A DNA stretch of 64,000 nucleotides from Archangium lipolyticum (GTDB lineage Bacteria; Myxococcota; Myxococcia; Myxococcales; Myxococcaceae). Below the pieces are notes generated by a model. It saw nothing but the letters and a program-made list of their open reading frames with translations, was not told where the DNA came from and searched no databases. This document shows, piece by piece, positions 18,021-26,024 of the stretch. Location of the stretch: positions 19,353 through 83,352 of the forward strand of contig NZ_JANKBZ010000043.1 of the NCBI RefSeq assembly GCF_024623785.1. The letters are read 5' to 3'. The translations under genes and the position numbers were made by a program. Numbering within the stretch: the stretch's first letter is position 1; each line of letters starts with the position of its first letter.

Positions 18021-19336
18021 AGTTCTTCCTGCCAGACAGCCAGGATCTCGTCGATCCCTCCTTCGACTTCGAGCTGGAGCGCCGCTCGATGACCCGCCAG
18101 CGCCAGCGGGACGACCTCTACGCCCACGAGGTCTTCTCCACGCCCGCCTTCGACGGCCTGCTGGTGTCCAAGGGAATCGTCGACGGCTTCGGCGTCCTGG
18201 GCAGTCGCTACACCCTGTCCCAGCGCCGGAGGCTCCAGCGCGATGGCGCTCCCCGGTTCTTCCGTCTGGACAACGCCTCCTACCCGCTGGAGATCATGGG
18301 CGACTGCGGCGCCTTCACCTACGTGGACGAGGAGGAGCCTCCGTACTCCGTCGACGAGGTGCTCGCCTTCTACGAGAGCTGCCGCTTCCACTACGGCGTG
18401 TCGCTCGACCACGTCATCCTCGAGTTCGACCCCGCCGCGGATGCCCCGGGGGCGGAAGAGGACGTCATCCCGCCCGCCATCCGCGCCCGGCAGCAGCTCA
18501 CCCTCGAGCGCGCCCGGGAGTTCCTGCGCAAGCACAAGGCGGGGGGCCATTGCTTCAAGCCGCTCGGGGTGGCCCAGGGGTGGAGCCCGAAGTCGTATGC
18601 CGCCGCGGTGAAGGCGCTCCAGAAGATGGGCTACGACTACATCGCCCTGGGCGGCATGGTGCCCCTCAAGACGCAGGAGATCCGCCTGTGCCTGGAGGAG
18701 ATTCAAGCGGTCCGCAAGCCGGGCACCCGCCTGCACCTGCTGGGCGTGACGCGCCCCGAGCACCTCCAGGAGTTCTCCCGCCTGGGCATCGCCTCCTTCG
18801 ACAGCACGTCCCCGCTGCGGCAGGCCTTCAAGGATGCGCGCGACAACTATTACCTGGACGGGCACAAGTACACGGCCATCCGCATCCCGCAGATCGAAGG
18901 CAACCCCGACCTGCAGAAGAAGATCTTCGCCGGCCAGGTCTCCCAGGAGCGCGCGCGCCAGCTGGAGCGCGAGTGCCTGGAGTCCATGCGTCTGTTCGAT
19001 CAGGGCCGGCGCACGGTCCGTCAGACGCTGGAGGTGCTGCTGGAGTACGAGCGGCTCTACGACCCGGACGCGAAGCAGAAGAGAAACGACCACGCCGCCG
19101 CCTACGAGCAGACGCTCGAGAATGCTCCCTGGCGCCGCTGTGCGTGCGAGGTGTGCGGGAAATTGAAACACCACGTCATCCTCTTCCGGGGCGCGGAGCG
19201 CAACCGGAGGCGCGGCTTCCACAACATCTGGACGCTCTACCGCCAGATGCACGAGCGCGGGCTGGGCGAGGGCTCCCCCTTCCAGGAGGAAACGGGTGCG
19301 CGCGCGCGCCGGGCGAAGGCGCGCGCCCACGGGTGA
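18017..19336 (+). CDS. dpdA: DpdA, DNA guanine transglycosylase (TGT paralogue)
   Basis: A 439-residue tRNA-guanine-transglycosylase-like protein. The active-site region reads IMGDCGAFTYVDEEEPPYS (Asp96), where classical Tgt has a conserved MGDSGGFQ-like segment, followed by FHYGVSLDHVILEFDP. The zinc site CACEVC is at residues 375-380 with His402, matching CxCxxC...H of TGT enzymes. Sequence outside these motifs departs clearly from Tgt, as expected for DpdA, which exchanges guanine for preQ0 in DNA rather than in tRNA. It starts with GTG, coupled to the preceding mini-frame, and a DGQHR-domain gene follows 16 bases later. Co-occurrence with that DpdB-like gene is the strongest context evidence. 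Confidence 0.82.
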   Translation: MKFFLPDSQDLVDPSFDFELERRSMTRQRQRDDLYAHEVFSTPAFDGLLVSKGIVDGFGVLGSRYTLSQRRRLQRDGAPRFFRLDNASYPLEIMGDCGAFTYVDEEEPPYSVDEVLAFYESCRFHYGVSLDHVILEFDPAADAPGAEEDVIPPAIRARQQLTLERAREFLRKHKAGGHCFKPLGVAQGWSPKSYAAAVKALQKMGYDYIALGGMVPLKTQEIRLCLEEIQAVRKPGTRLHLLGVTRPEHLQEFSRLGIASFDSTSPLRQAFKDARDNYYLDGHKYTAIRIPQIEGNPDLQKKIFAGQVSQERARQLERECLESMRLFDQGRRTVRQTLEVLLEYERLYDPDAKQKRNDHAAAYEQTLENAPWRRCACEVCGKLKHHVILFRGAERNRRRGFHNIWTLYRQMHERGLGEGSPFQEETGARARRAKARAHG

Positions 19337-19352
19337 GGGAGAGGGAAGAGAC

Positions 19353-20501
19353 ATGCCGAAAGAACTGAAGCTTCCCGCCGTCGAAGTGCGCCAGTCCAAG
19401 GGCCGGACGCTGTACTCGTTCGCGGTGGACGGGAAGCTGGTCCATCGCTTCGCCACCATCTCGCGCGTGAGCCGCAGGGAGGGACAGCTGCACGGCTACC
19501 AGCGGCCCGAGGCCCTGGCGCACATCGAGGAGATCCGCAACTACCTCGAGAGCCCCTCACCGATGGTGCCCAACGCCGTCATCCTGGCCTTCGACTCGCG
19601 CGTGCGCTTCAAGCCGGCGGAGACGAAGCCTCCCTCCAAGGAGGTCTACTCGCGGCCGGGCACCATCATCATTCCGATGGAGGAGCAGCCCGACGAGGAC
19701 AAGCCGGGCTTCATCGTGGATGGCCAGCAGCGCCTGGCGGCCATCCGGGACGCGGCCATCGACAGCTTCCCCATCTGCGTCACGGCCTTCATCACCGACG
19801 ACATCGGCCAGCAGGCCGAGCAGTTCATGCTCGTCAATTCGACGAAGCCCCTGTCCAAGGCGCTCCTGTACGAGCTGCTCCCTCAGACCCGCGCCCAGCT
19901 CCCCTCGTCCCTCAGCCGCCGCCGGCTCCCGGCCCAGCTCATGGTGCGGCTCAACCAGGATGAGCGCTCTCCATTGAAGGAGATGATCCAGACGGCGACC
20001 CATCCCACGGGCATCATCAAGGACAACTCCATCCTCAAGATGCTCGAGCACAGCCTGATCGATGGCGCGCTCTACGAGGTCCGGAAGCGGGGCAACACGG
20101 AGGACGGCCTCGAGCCCATGATGGAGCTGCTGCGCAACTACTGGACGGCGGTCTCCCAGGTCTTCAAGGAGGCCTGGGGGAAGCCGCCGAAGAAGTCGCG
20201 GCTCATGCATGGCGCGGGGATCATCAGCATGGGCCTGATCATGGACGACGCCAGCGCGCTCCTCATGGAGACGGCGCGCCCTCCGACCGTCCAGCAGTAC
20301 GCGGCCGCGCTCCAGCCGCTCGAGAAGCTCTGCCATTGGACCTCGGGCACCTGGGACTTCGGCAATGGCCGCACACGCAAGTGGAATGAATTGCAGAACA
20401 CGCCCAAGGACATCGATCTGCTCGCCAGGTACCTCACCGACCAGTACAGGAGTCTGGTGAAGGACCGGCCGCAGAAGCTGCGCCGGGTCGCCCAGCGCTG
20501 A
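19353..20501 (+). CDS. dpdB: DpdB-like DGQHR-domain protein
   Basis: A 382-residue protein of the DndB/DGQHR family. The defining motif appears as FIVDGQQRLAAIRDA (DGQQR at residues 123-127), followed by FMLVNSTKPLSKALLYELLP, the ParB-like partner segment of this family. A helical C-terminal part follows (MLEHSLIDGALYEV, GAGIISMGLIMDD). In dpd clusters, DpdB assists DpdA in placing preQ0 in DNA; in dnd clusters, the related DndB is a regulator. The ATG at 19353 follows a GGGAGAGGGAAGAG ribosome site 16 bases after dpdA, so they form one operon. No restriction genes (dpdD-dpdK-like) follow within the window. Confidence 0.78.
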   Translation: MPKELKLPAVEVRQSKGRTLYSFAVDGKLVHRFATISRVSRREGQLHGYQRPEALAHIEEIRNYLESPSPMVPNAVILAFDSRVRFKPAETKPPSKEVYSRPGTIIIPMEEQPDEDKPGFIVDGQQRLAAIRDAAIDSFPICVTAFITDDIGQQAEQFMLVNSTKPLSKALLYELLPQTRAQLPSSLSRRRLPAQLMVRLNQDERSPLKEMIQTATHPTGIIKDNSILKMLEHSLIDGALYEVRKRGNTEDGLEPMMELLRNYWTAVSQVFKEAWGKPPKKSRLMHGAGIISMGLIMDDASALLMETARPPTVQQYAAALQPLEKLCHWTSGTWDFGNGRTRKWNELQNTPKDIDLLARYLTDQYRSLVKDRPQKLRRVAQR

Positions 20502-20623
20502 GAGGTGCCACGCTCCCGGGGCCCACGCCCCGTGGCCCCATCTCCTTGGCCAGGAGGGATTCCCCGAGGCCCGGAAAGACGAAAGGCCGATATGCTGTGC
20601 GTGCAGAGAGCCACACTGCCGGC

Positions 20624-21022
20624 CTAATGCGGCATCGGCGGGACTCGCTCGAACTGCTGCACGCCGTCGGCGATATCGTAATAGTCGCCTTTCTCTCCCA
20701 CGAAGACGTGCACGGCGATGTGCGTGTTCGTGGGCGTGTCGAAGGCGCCCATGGCAAGGCCGATCCAGTCGCGGAACAGCGGATCCCAGAACAGCGAAGA
20801 GCCGCAGACCGCACAGAATCCGCGGCGCGCCTTCTCCGACGACTGGTACCAGCTCACATGCTCTTCGCCGTTGATCCGCACGCGGGATCGCGGCACGTCC
20901 GTAGACACGAAAACATGACCCGACTGCTTGCGGCATGCGGTGCAATGGCAGGCGTCCGGCGCGGGCAGTTCGCCGTCTACCTCGAAGGTCACAGCGCCGC
21001 AGAGACAGCTCCCTTTGTGCAT
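20624..21022 (-). CDS. GFA family (glutathione-dependent formaldehyde-activating-like) protein
   Basis: A 132-residue zinc-binding protein with the family layout: GSCLCGAVTFEV at residues 4-15, CHCTACRKQSGHVF around 27-40, and FCAVCGSSLFWDP around 72-84. These give the seven zinc-ligand cysteines typical of the fold. The family is named for S-(hydroxymethyl)glutathione synthase, but most members have unknown function. The ATG at 21022 starts just before the first Cys motif; an upstream start is possible but adds an unrelated tail. Codon use is less extreme in third-position GC than neighbours, which suggests a more recent arrival. Confidence 0.85.
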   Translation of the reverse strand: MHKGSCLCGAVTFEVDGELPAPDACHCTACRKQSGHVFVSTDVPRSRVRINGEEHVSWYQSSEKARRGFCAVCGSSLFWDPLFRDWIGLAMGAFDTPTNTHIAVHVFVGEKGDYYDIADGVQQFERVPPMPH

Positions 21023-21167
21023 GGTGATCGGCCCCGTTGTTTGCAGGCCGATACTAAACGCCATCCGGTCGGTTGCGGCAACCCGCCGGAGGACAGGAAC
21101 CGTCCCGTGCGAGGCTACCCAGCACGCGTCCTTCACCCTGGAGTGAAGGCGCGCGCGCGGATCCGGC

Positions 21168-21475
21168 TCAGGGGTTCACGAGGCGACCGAGGAAGAGCAC
21201 GCTCTTCGTCTCCACGTCCTCGATGAGGAAGAGGAAGGGGCGGTCCACGACATACGGCTCGGGCATGGACGTCACCGAGCCGACGATCGCGGTGGCGGCG
21301 GCCGCCTCGGTCCCCTGCTCGTTCACGGCGATGAAGGCCTGGTGTTGCGCGGCCGAAATGAACAGCGCCTCCTGCCGGCTCACGCCCGACAGGTCGGCGC
21401 GCGGCGGAGCGCCAAGCCCAGCGCGTTCACGGCCGGATGGAGCCGCTCCTGCGGCAGGGTGAAGTGGGAAGTCAT
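21168..21475 (-). pseudogene. Decayed serpin: C-terminal remnant with frameshift
   Basis: The minus strand encodes a clear serpin C terminus: ADLSGVSRQEALFISAAQH, then AFIAVNEQGTEAAAATA (hinge of the reactive-centre loop) and DRPFLFLIEDVETKSVLFLGRLVNP at the very end. An ATG at 21475 with GGAGG nine bases upstream starts TSHFTLPQERLHPAVNALGL, which matches the strand just before this region in serpins, but that frame runs into TGA after 31 codons because it is shifted relative to the downstream part. The ~300 residues that should precede are absent. A complete bacterial serpin has about 370-420 residues, so this is a broken gene. Confidence 0.7.
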
Positions 21476-21892
21476 GTCTTGTTCCTCCAAGGAGTGTTGG
21501 CCCGCCCGGAAAGCAAGGAGCGTGCGCGCGATGGAAACGAGAAACCGGCCTGGATTTCGACGAGGCGCTCGCCGCGCCGGACGCCGGAGGTGCCCGGATT
21601 ACATGGGGTTGGCGCGTGGCCCGGGAATTCTTCCGGGCGAAATGCGCCACCCGGGCCCGGCGTGTGTCCTGGAGTCGATGCCCCCCACGGCCCCATGCAC
21701 CGAGCGCTCACGCTCCCCGGACGACCCCAGGCGCGAGCTCATGGGGATTGTATTGCCTTTACCTACCCTTTCACGTTCTCCCAGTGAGTCACGCCCCACA
21801 GGGTTGTCGCGAGCAATGTCAGACCCAGGTGGGAAGTTTGCTGTCCGGCGAAGCACAGACAAGCCCACCCCAGCCAGAGGAAGTGCGCGCAC
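21476..21892. other. Non-coding gap between serpin remnant and methyltransferase
   Basis: Neither strand holds a convincing gene here. There is a small imperfect hairpin near 21619-21638 (GCCCGG ... CCGGGC around an EcoRI-like GAATTC) and a relatively AT-rich patch at about 21745-21770 that could carry the methyltransferase promoter. An AGGAAG ribosome site ends the gap at about 21878. Confidence 0.5.
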
Positions 21893-23395
21893 ATGACACT
21901 GGACCAACTGAGCGAGGGTCGTTTCGGGCGTCGCGCCTTCGAGGCATTCGAGTCCGAGACCACCGGCGCCGTGGAGCGGCTCCAGGAACTGCGGCGCGAA
22001 CTGGACCGCGCCGGCTACCGTGAGGAACAAGTCACCGCGCTGCTGGGGCTCCCTCACCTGCTCGCACTGCGGCCGGAGCACTTCCACTACTACGATCGCT
22101 GGGTCCTGCCCGCCACGCCCCTCGCGGACCTCGTCCGTCTCTTCCTGCTCGACCTCCCACTCGCGCGGCCCGCGCTGGAGGCGGCGCTGTCTCCGGGCTC
22201 CGTGGACCTGCTGGTGGAGCTCGGCGTCCTCGTTCCCTCGGGAGAGCGGTGGCGCTCCCTGGTGCATCTCTTCTGTTTCGGGAAGCTGCTGCTCGCGACG
22301 GACACCGGCCGCTACTCGCCCCTCTGGCCCGAGGGCGAGGATCTGTCGGATCGCGTCATGTACATCGGCGCCGACAGCGTCGGGCTGGGCCACGCCGCTC
22401 CCCGTTCGCCGAGCCGGCGCACGCTCGACCTCTGCTGCGGCAGCGGCATCCAAGCGCTCGTCGCCTCGCGCTACAGCGAGGAGGTGCTCGGGGTGGACCT
22501 CAACCCCCGGGCCGTCCGCTTCTCGCGCTTCAACGCCGCGCTCAACGGCATCCGCAACGCACGCTTCGTCCAGGGAGACCTCTTCGAGCCGGTCCGCGGC
22601 GTCAGCTTCGACCGCATCCTCGCGAATCCTCCGTTCGTCCCACAGCCCCCCTCCGTCGCGCGCCTCCTCTACCGCGATGGCGGGCCCACGGGAGAGGACA
22701 TCCTCCGCCGGCTCTTCCAGGAGGGGCCGCGGCACCTCACCGAGGGGGGGATGCTGTCCATCACCACGGACCTCATCAACCTGGACGGACTGGAGGAGCG
22801 CATCCGCACCTGGACCGAGGGCACACCGACACTCGATGTGCTCGTCCTCGTGGAGAAGGCCCTGCCCATCGCGAGCTACGCGGAGGGGCACTCGGGCCAC
22901 CTGAGGACCCCGAGCGAGCGCCGGGCCCATGTCCGCGCGCTCCTGGACCACTTCCAGGAGGTGGGCATCACCACCCTCCACGGCGGCTACCTCGTCCTCA
23001 GGCGCCTGCCGGAAGGCACGCGGGGCTCCTACCACCTGCTGGACACCGCGGAGTCCGTCACGCGCCCCGTGGCCCACCACGTCGAGGAGTACTTCCACAC
23101 GCGCGAGGCCCTGCGCGGCGGAGCGTGCGCTCGCGCCCGGGTGGGGCTGGCCGAGGGCCTGCACTTCCGGGTCGAGGTCACCAGCGGACCGGAGTCCGAG
23201 GAGCAGCGCGTCCAGCTCGTCTGCCCCGGCGATGACTTCTTCCCACCGATGGAGATCAGCGAGGGCGTTCATCAATTGCTGCGCTACTTGAAGAAGAACC
23301 GCCCGGCCTGGAGCGCCATCGCCACCGAGAGCAGCCGGCCCGTGGTGGAGGAGCTCCTGCTGCGAGGTGTGCTCCGGCTGCACCCGCGGGAGTGA
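21893..23395 (+). CDS. SAM-dependent methyltransferase (HemK/PrmC-like MTase domain)
   Basis: A 500-residue protein. Residues 1-150 are helical with no assigned fold. A class I methyltransferase core follows: motif I LDLCCGSG at residues 178-185, the acidic loop GVDLNPRAVRFSRF, motif IV ANPPF at 244-248 and GGMLSITTDLIN. NPPF is the catalytic motif of N-methyltransferases acting on amides or amines, such as PrmC (N5-Gln). The C-terminal 150 residues are unassigned. The ATG at 21893 follows AGGAAG. It lies 213 bases upstream of the putative peptide operon in the same direction, so it may be a tailoring enzyme of that pathway; this is inferred only from proximity. Confidence 0.8.
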   Translation: MTLDQLSEGRFGRRAFEAFESETTGAVERLQELRRELDRAGYREEQVTALLGLPHLLALRPEHFHYYDRWVLPATPLADLVRLFLLDLPLARPALEAALSPGSVDLLVELGVLVPSGERWRSLVHLFCFGKLLLATDTGRYSPLWPEGEDLSDRVMYIGADSVGLGHAAPRSPSRRTLDLCCGSGIQALVASRYSEEVLGVDLNPRAVRFSRFNAALNGIRNARFVQGDLFEPVRGVSFDRILANPPFVPQPPSVARLLYRDGGPTGEDILRRLFQEGPRHLTEGGMLSITTDLINLDGLEERIRTWTEGTPTLDVLVLVEKALPIASYAEGHSGHLRTPSERRAHVRALLDHFQEVGITTLHGGYLVLRRLPEGTRGSYHLLDTAESVTRPVAHHVEEYFHTREALRGGACARARVGLAEGLHFRVEVTSGPESEEQRVQLVCPGDDFFPPMEISEGVHQLLRYLKKNRPAWSAIATESSRPVVEELLLRGVLRLHPRE

Positions 23396-23517
23396 GGTGC
23401 GCGGTGGAAGACTCGCCTCTGGACGCGCGACCCGCGCGAGGTGGACGTGTGCGCGCATGCACTCGCATGTCTGTCTGTGTTTGACCGGCGATTACCTTTT
23501 TCACTCGTCTCACCGGG

Positions 23518-23548
23518 TTGAGGGTCATTTCTTGAAATGATATATAAT
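23518..23548 (+). promoter_or_regulatory. Candidate sigma-70-type promoter for the peptide operon
   Basis: A perfect TATAAT lies at 23543-23548 within a very AT-rich patch, and TTGAGG lies at 23518-23523 with 19 bases between. The spacing is slightly long. The transcript would start near 23555, about 54 bases before the precursor ATG. Within this GC-rich window the AT content here is exceptional. Confidence 0.5.
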
Positions 23549-23608
23549 TGTCACCCCGGAGAGGTTCTGAAGAGCAGCGGCGGCACCCCACCCACCCCGA
23601 AGGCAGTG

Positions 23609-23920
23609 ATGAACATGAAGAAGGAAATCGAGCAGGAGAAGCAGAATCAGGAGTCCGAGGCCCCGGCCCGTCCGGTCTCCCGCGCTTCCGCGGCGATCGC
23701 GGCGGTGGCGGTGGCTGGCCTGGCGCTGCCCGCGGTGGCCAGCGAGCTGCCGCAGGCCGAGCAGGCCCCGGTGGAGCAGTCCCAGCCGGCCGAGCTGTCC
23801 GGTGATGCGCTGGACAACCTCCTCAAGGGCGCCGACCTCAAGGCCGGCAAGAACGTCCGTGTCATCAAGGCCCTGGAGATCCGCCCGGGTGCCGTGATCG
23901 CTCGTCAGTACGACCGCTAA
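23609..23920 (+). CDS. Putative RiPP precursor peptide
   Basis: A 103-residue protein, start ATG at 23609 with AAGG eight bases upstream. A longer in-frame start at 23537 lies across the TATAAT and is unlikely. Residues 1-23 are charged (MNMKKEIEQEKQNQESEAP); 24-45 are hydrophobic and Ala/Val-rich, ending in AVASE, like a signal peptide or membrane anchor; 46-72 are Glu/Gln/Pro-rich; 73-103 are a basic C terminus (LLKGADLKAGKNVRVIKALE, then IRPGAVIARQYDR). The peptide has no cysteine but has four arginines in the last 20 residues. It directly precedes seven modifying-enzyme genes in one operon. Core and cleavage site are not determined; precursor status is inferred from position, size and composition. 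Confidence 0.7.
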   Translation: MNMKKEIEQEKQNQESEAPARPVSRASAAIAAVAVAGLALPAVASELPQAEQAPVEQSQPAELSGDALDNLLKGADLKAGKNVRVIKALEIRPGAVIARQYDR

Positions 23921-23939
23921 TCAAAAAAGGTGATGTCCA

Positions 23940-26024
23940 GTGAGTGTCCGCACGGTGAGAGAGGTTCTCGAGGCATCGACGCAGCGTTGGTCCAACAGGT
24001 GGGGTGACTCCGCACGTCGCAAGGCCCCGGTCTATCTCACACTGTGCGGCACCACGGACATCACCCAGCCGTACCACAGTCATTCGTACCTGGCCGGAGC
24101 GCTCAACCGCTCCGGCCACTCCTATGCCGTCAGGGATCTGGCCATCGAGTTCTGGCATTACGTCATGTCGCCAGAGGTGATGACGGAGTTGCGCCGCGAG
24201 TGCCTGCGGCGGATGGACACGGAGAGCGGTGAGCGGGCCCGGCTGCTGCGGCTGTTCGCCGGCCTGATGGAGAATGGCGACCGGTTCCGCGCCGCCTTCC
24301 AGGCGCTGCGCGATCCGCAGTCCTTCCATCACCTGCCCTCGTACCTGGCGGCCATCCGCGAGCTCAACCTGCTGCCGCGGATGCTCACGCTCCTGTCGCG
24401 CAAGGCCATCTACCGCACCTTCAGCAGCGCCAGCCCGCCGGGCAGCGAGGAGGACCGCATCAACCTCGTCACGCTCCGCTCCGAGGTCGAGGCGGGCTTC
24501 GGCGTCGAGGTGCTCGACTACTTCTACGACTACCACGCGGACCAGATCGCCTCGCTGGCGCCCGGGTTGGTGGGGCTGAGCATCCCCTTCATCTCGCAGC
24601 TCGAGCACAGCCTGATGCTGGGCCACCGGCTGCGCAAGCGGGGCGTCAAGGTCGCCATCGGCGGGCCCATCGCCGCCAAGTTCTACAAGTACATCGACGA
24701 CGTGGAGAAGCTGGACATCCTCTCGTTCGGCATGGACTCCCTCATCACGGGCGAGGGCGAGACACTCATCTGCAAGCTGGCGGATCAGGCGCAGAACGGC
24801 GCCAACATCGGACGGCCCGACAACTTCGTGGACCTGCACGACCCCAAGCCGCTGGAGCGCTTCTTCTTCGAGAACGTGGAGGAGCTGCCCTCGCCGGACT
24901 ACAGCCTCTGGGACTACTCGCTCTATGCCTCGCCGGAGCCTGGTGGACTCTACTCGCCCACGCGGGGCTGCTACTGGAACAAGTGCTCCTTCTGTGACTA
25001 CGGCCTGGCGATGAACACCCCGACCTCGCCGTGGCGCACGCGCTCGCCGGCCAAGGTCGCCGAGGACCTGACCGCGGCCTCCCAGTACGTGAAGTACTTC
25101 TTCTTCGCAGTGGACGTGCTGTCGCCCAGCTACGCGCTCAAGGTGTCGCGCGAGCTCATCGAGCGCGACGTGAAGGTGAAGTGGATGGCGGACTTCCGCC
25201 TGGAGTCCACCTTCAAGCTGGAGAACGTGAAGGTGTTCGCCGAGGCCGGCTGCCTCGGCGCCGCGTTCGGCATGGAGAGCACGGACCAGGACGTCCTCGA
25301 TCTCATCAACAAGGGCACGCGGGTCAACCGGCTGGAGTACCTCGTCGAGTCGTTCGCTGGCGTGGGCATCCCGGTGCAGCTCATGGGCTTCACCGGCCAC
25401 CCGGGAGAGACCCATCGGCAGGCGAAGACGACGCTCGACACGGCCCGGGCGCTGCTGAAGTCGGCGGCCACGGTGGCCCTGGGCAAGTTCGGCCTGACGC
25501 CCGGCGCGGACATCGCCAGGCGGCCCGAGCGCTACGGCATCGACGTGCACTACGACGCCTCGGGGGACACGGCCATCCCGTGGGAGCTGCGCTGGACGCA
25601 CCGCCGCCCGGTGGACAGCTACCCGGAGGACGACTACCGCGAGTCGCTGCGGCTGGTGCGCGGCTTCCCCTACCCGTTCCTCGGCGCCACGTCGACGCTG
25701 CACAGCCTGCTGTACTTCGAGCGCCGGCCCAAGGCCCCCTTCCCCATCCCCCAGTGGGGGTATGAGCTGTCGTGGGGCCGCTTCCACATCATCCCCTTCT
25801 TCGTCCAGATGGCCGAGGGGGACGAGGTGACGGTGCAGAGCGGGCTCACCGGCCGCGTCATCCTCCTGCCGCGCGCGGAGGCCGAGACCCTGGAGCGACT
25901 CTTCCCCAAGAAGGCCTGGCTGCGCATCGACGCCACCCAGGGCGTCTCGCAGCAGGTGCAGGATCTGCTCGACTTCCTCGTCGAGCACTCCCTGGCCATG
26001 TTCATCCCCGAGGACAGCGTATGA
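23940..26024 (+). CDS. B12-binding-type radical SAM enzyme 1
   Basis: A 694-residue protein. It starts with GTG, with an AAGG ribosome site nine bases upstream and 19 bases after the precursor stop. Residues about 100-290 look like a Rossmann-type B12-binding domain (LVGLSIPFISQLEHS, VAIGGPIAAKFYKYI, FGMDSLITGEGETLI). The radical SAM barrel starts with GCYWNKCSFCDYG: cysteines 344, 349 and 352, a C-x4-C-x2-C spacing rather than CxxxCxxC. GAAFGMESTDQDVLDLINKGT and GVGIPVQLMGFTGHPGET are the following barrel segments. Members of this class methylate unactivated carbons or carry out other peptide modifications. It is the second gene of the putative peptide operon. Confidence 0.85.
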   Translation: MSVRTVREVLEASTQRWSNRWGDSARRKAPVYLTLCGTTDITQPYHSHSYLAGALNRSGHSYAVRDLAIEFWHYVMSPEVMTELRRECLRRMDTESGERARLLRLFAGLMENGDRFRAAFQALRDPQSFHHLPSYLAAIRELNLLPRMLTLLSRKAIYRTFSSASPPGSEEDRINLVTLRSEVEAGFGVEVLDYFYDYHADQIASLAPGLVGLSIPFISQLEHSLMLGHRLRKRGVKVAIGGPIAAKFYKYIDDVEKLDILSFGMDSLITGEGETLICKLADQAQNGANIGRPDNFVDLHDPKPLERFFFENVEELPSPDYSLWDYSLYASPEPGGLYSPTRGCYWNKCSFCDYGLAMNTPTSPWRTRSPAKVAEDLTAASQYVKYFFFAVDVLSPSYALKVSRELIERDVKVKWMADFRLESTFKLENVKVFAEAGCLGAAFGMESTDQDVLDLINKGTRVNRLEYLVESFAGVGIPVQLMGFTGHPGETHRQAKTTLDTARALLKSAATVALGKFGLTPGADIARRPERYGIDVHYDASGDTAIPWELRWTHRRPVDSYPEDDYRESLRLVRGFPYPFLGATSTLHSLLYFERRPKAPFPIPQWGYELSWGRFHIIPFFVQMAEGDEVTVQSGLTGRVILLPRAEAETLERLFPKKAWLRIDATQGVSQQVQDLLDFLVEHSLAMFIPEDSV

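Noticed and set aside
18017..19336. Label as a housekeeping tRNA-guanine transglycosylase (tgt).
   Set aside because: Outside the zinc and Asp motifs it diverges strongly, and it sits with a DGQHR gene as in dpd loci; queA or yajC neighbours of tgt are absent.
23537..23608. Longer N terminus for the putative precursor peptide.
   Set aside because: It would run through the TATAAT box and lacks a ribosome site; the ATG at 23609 is better placed.
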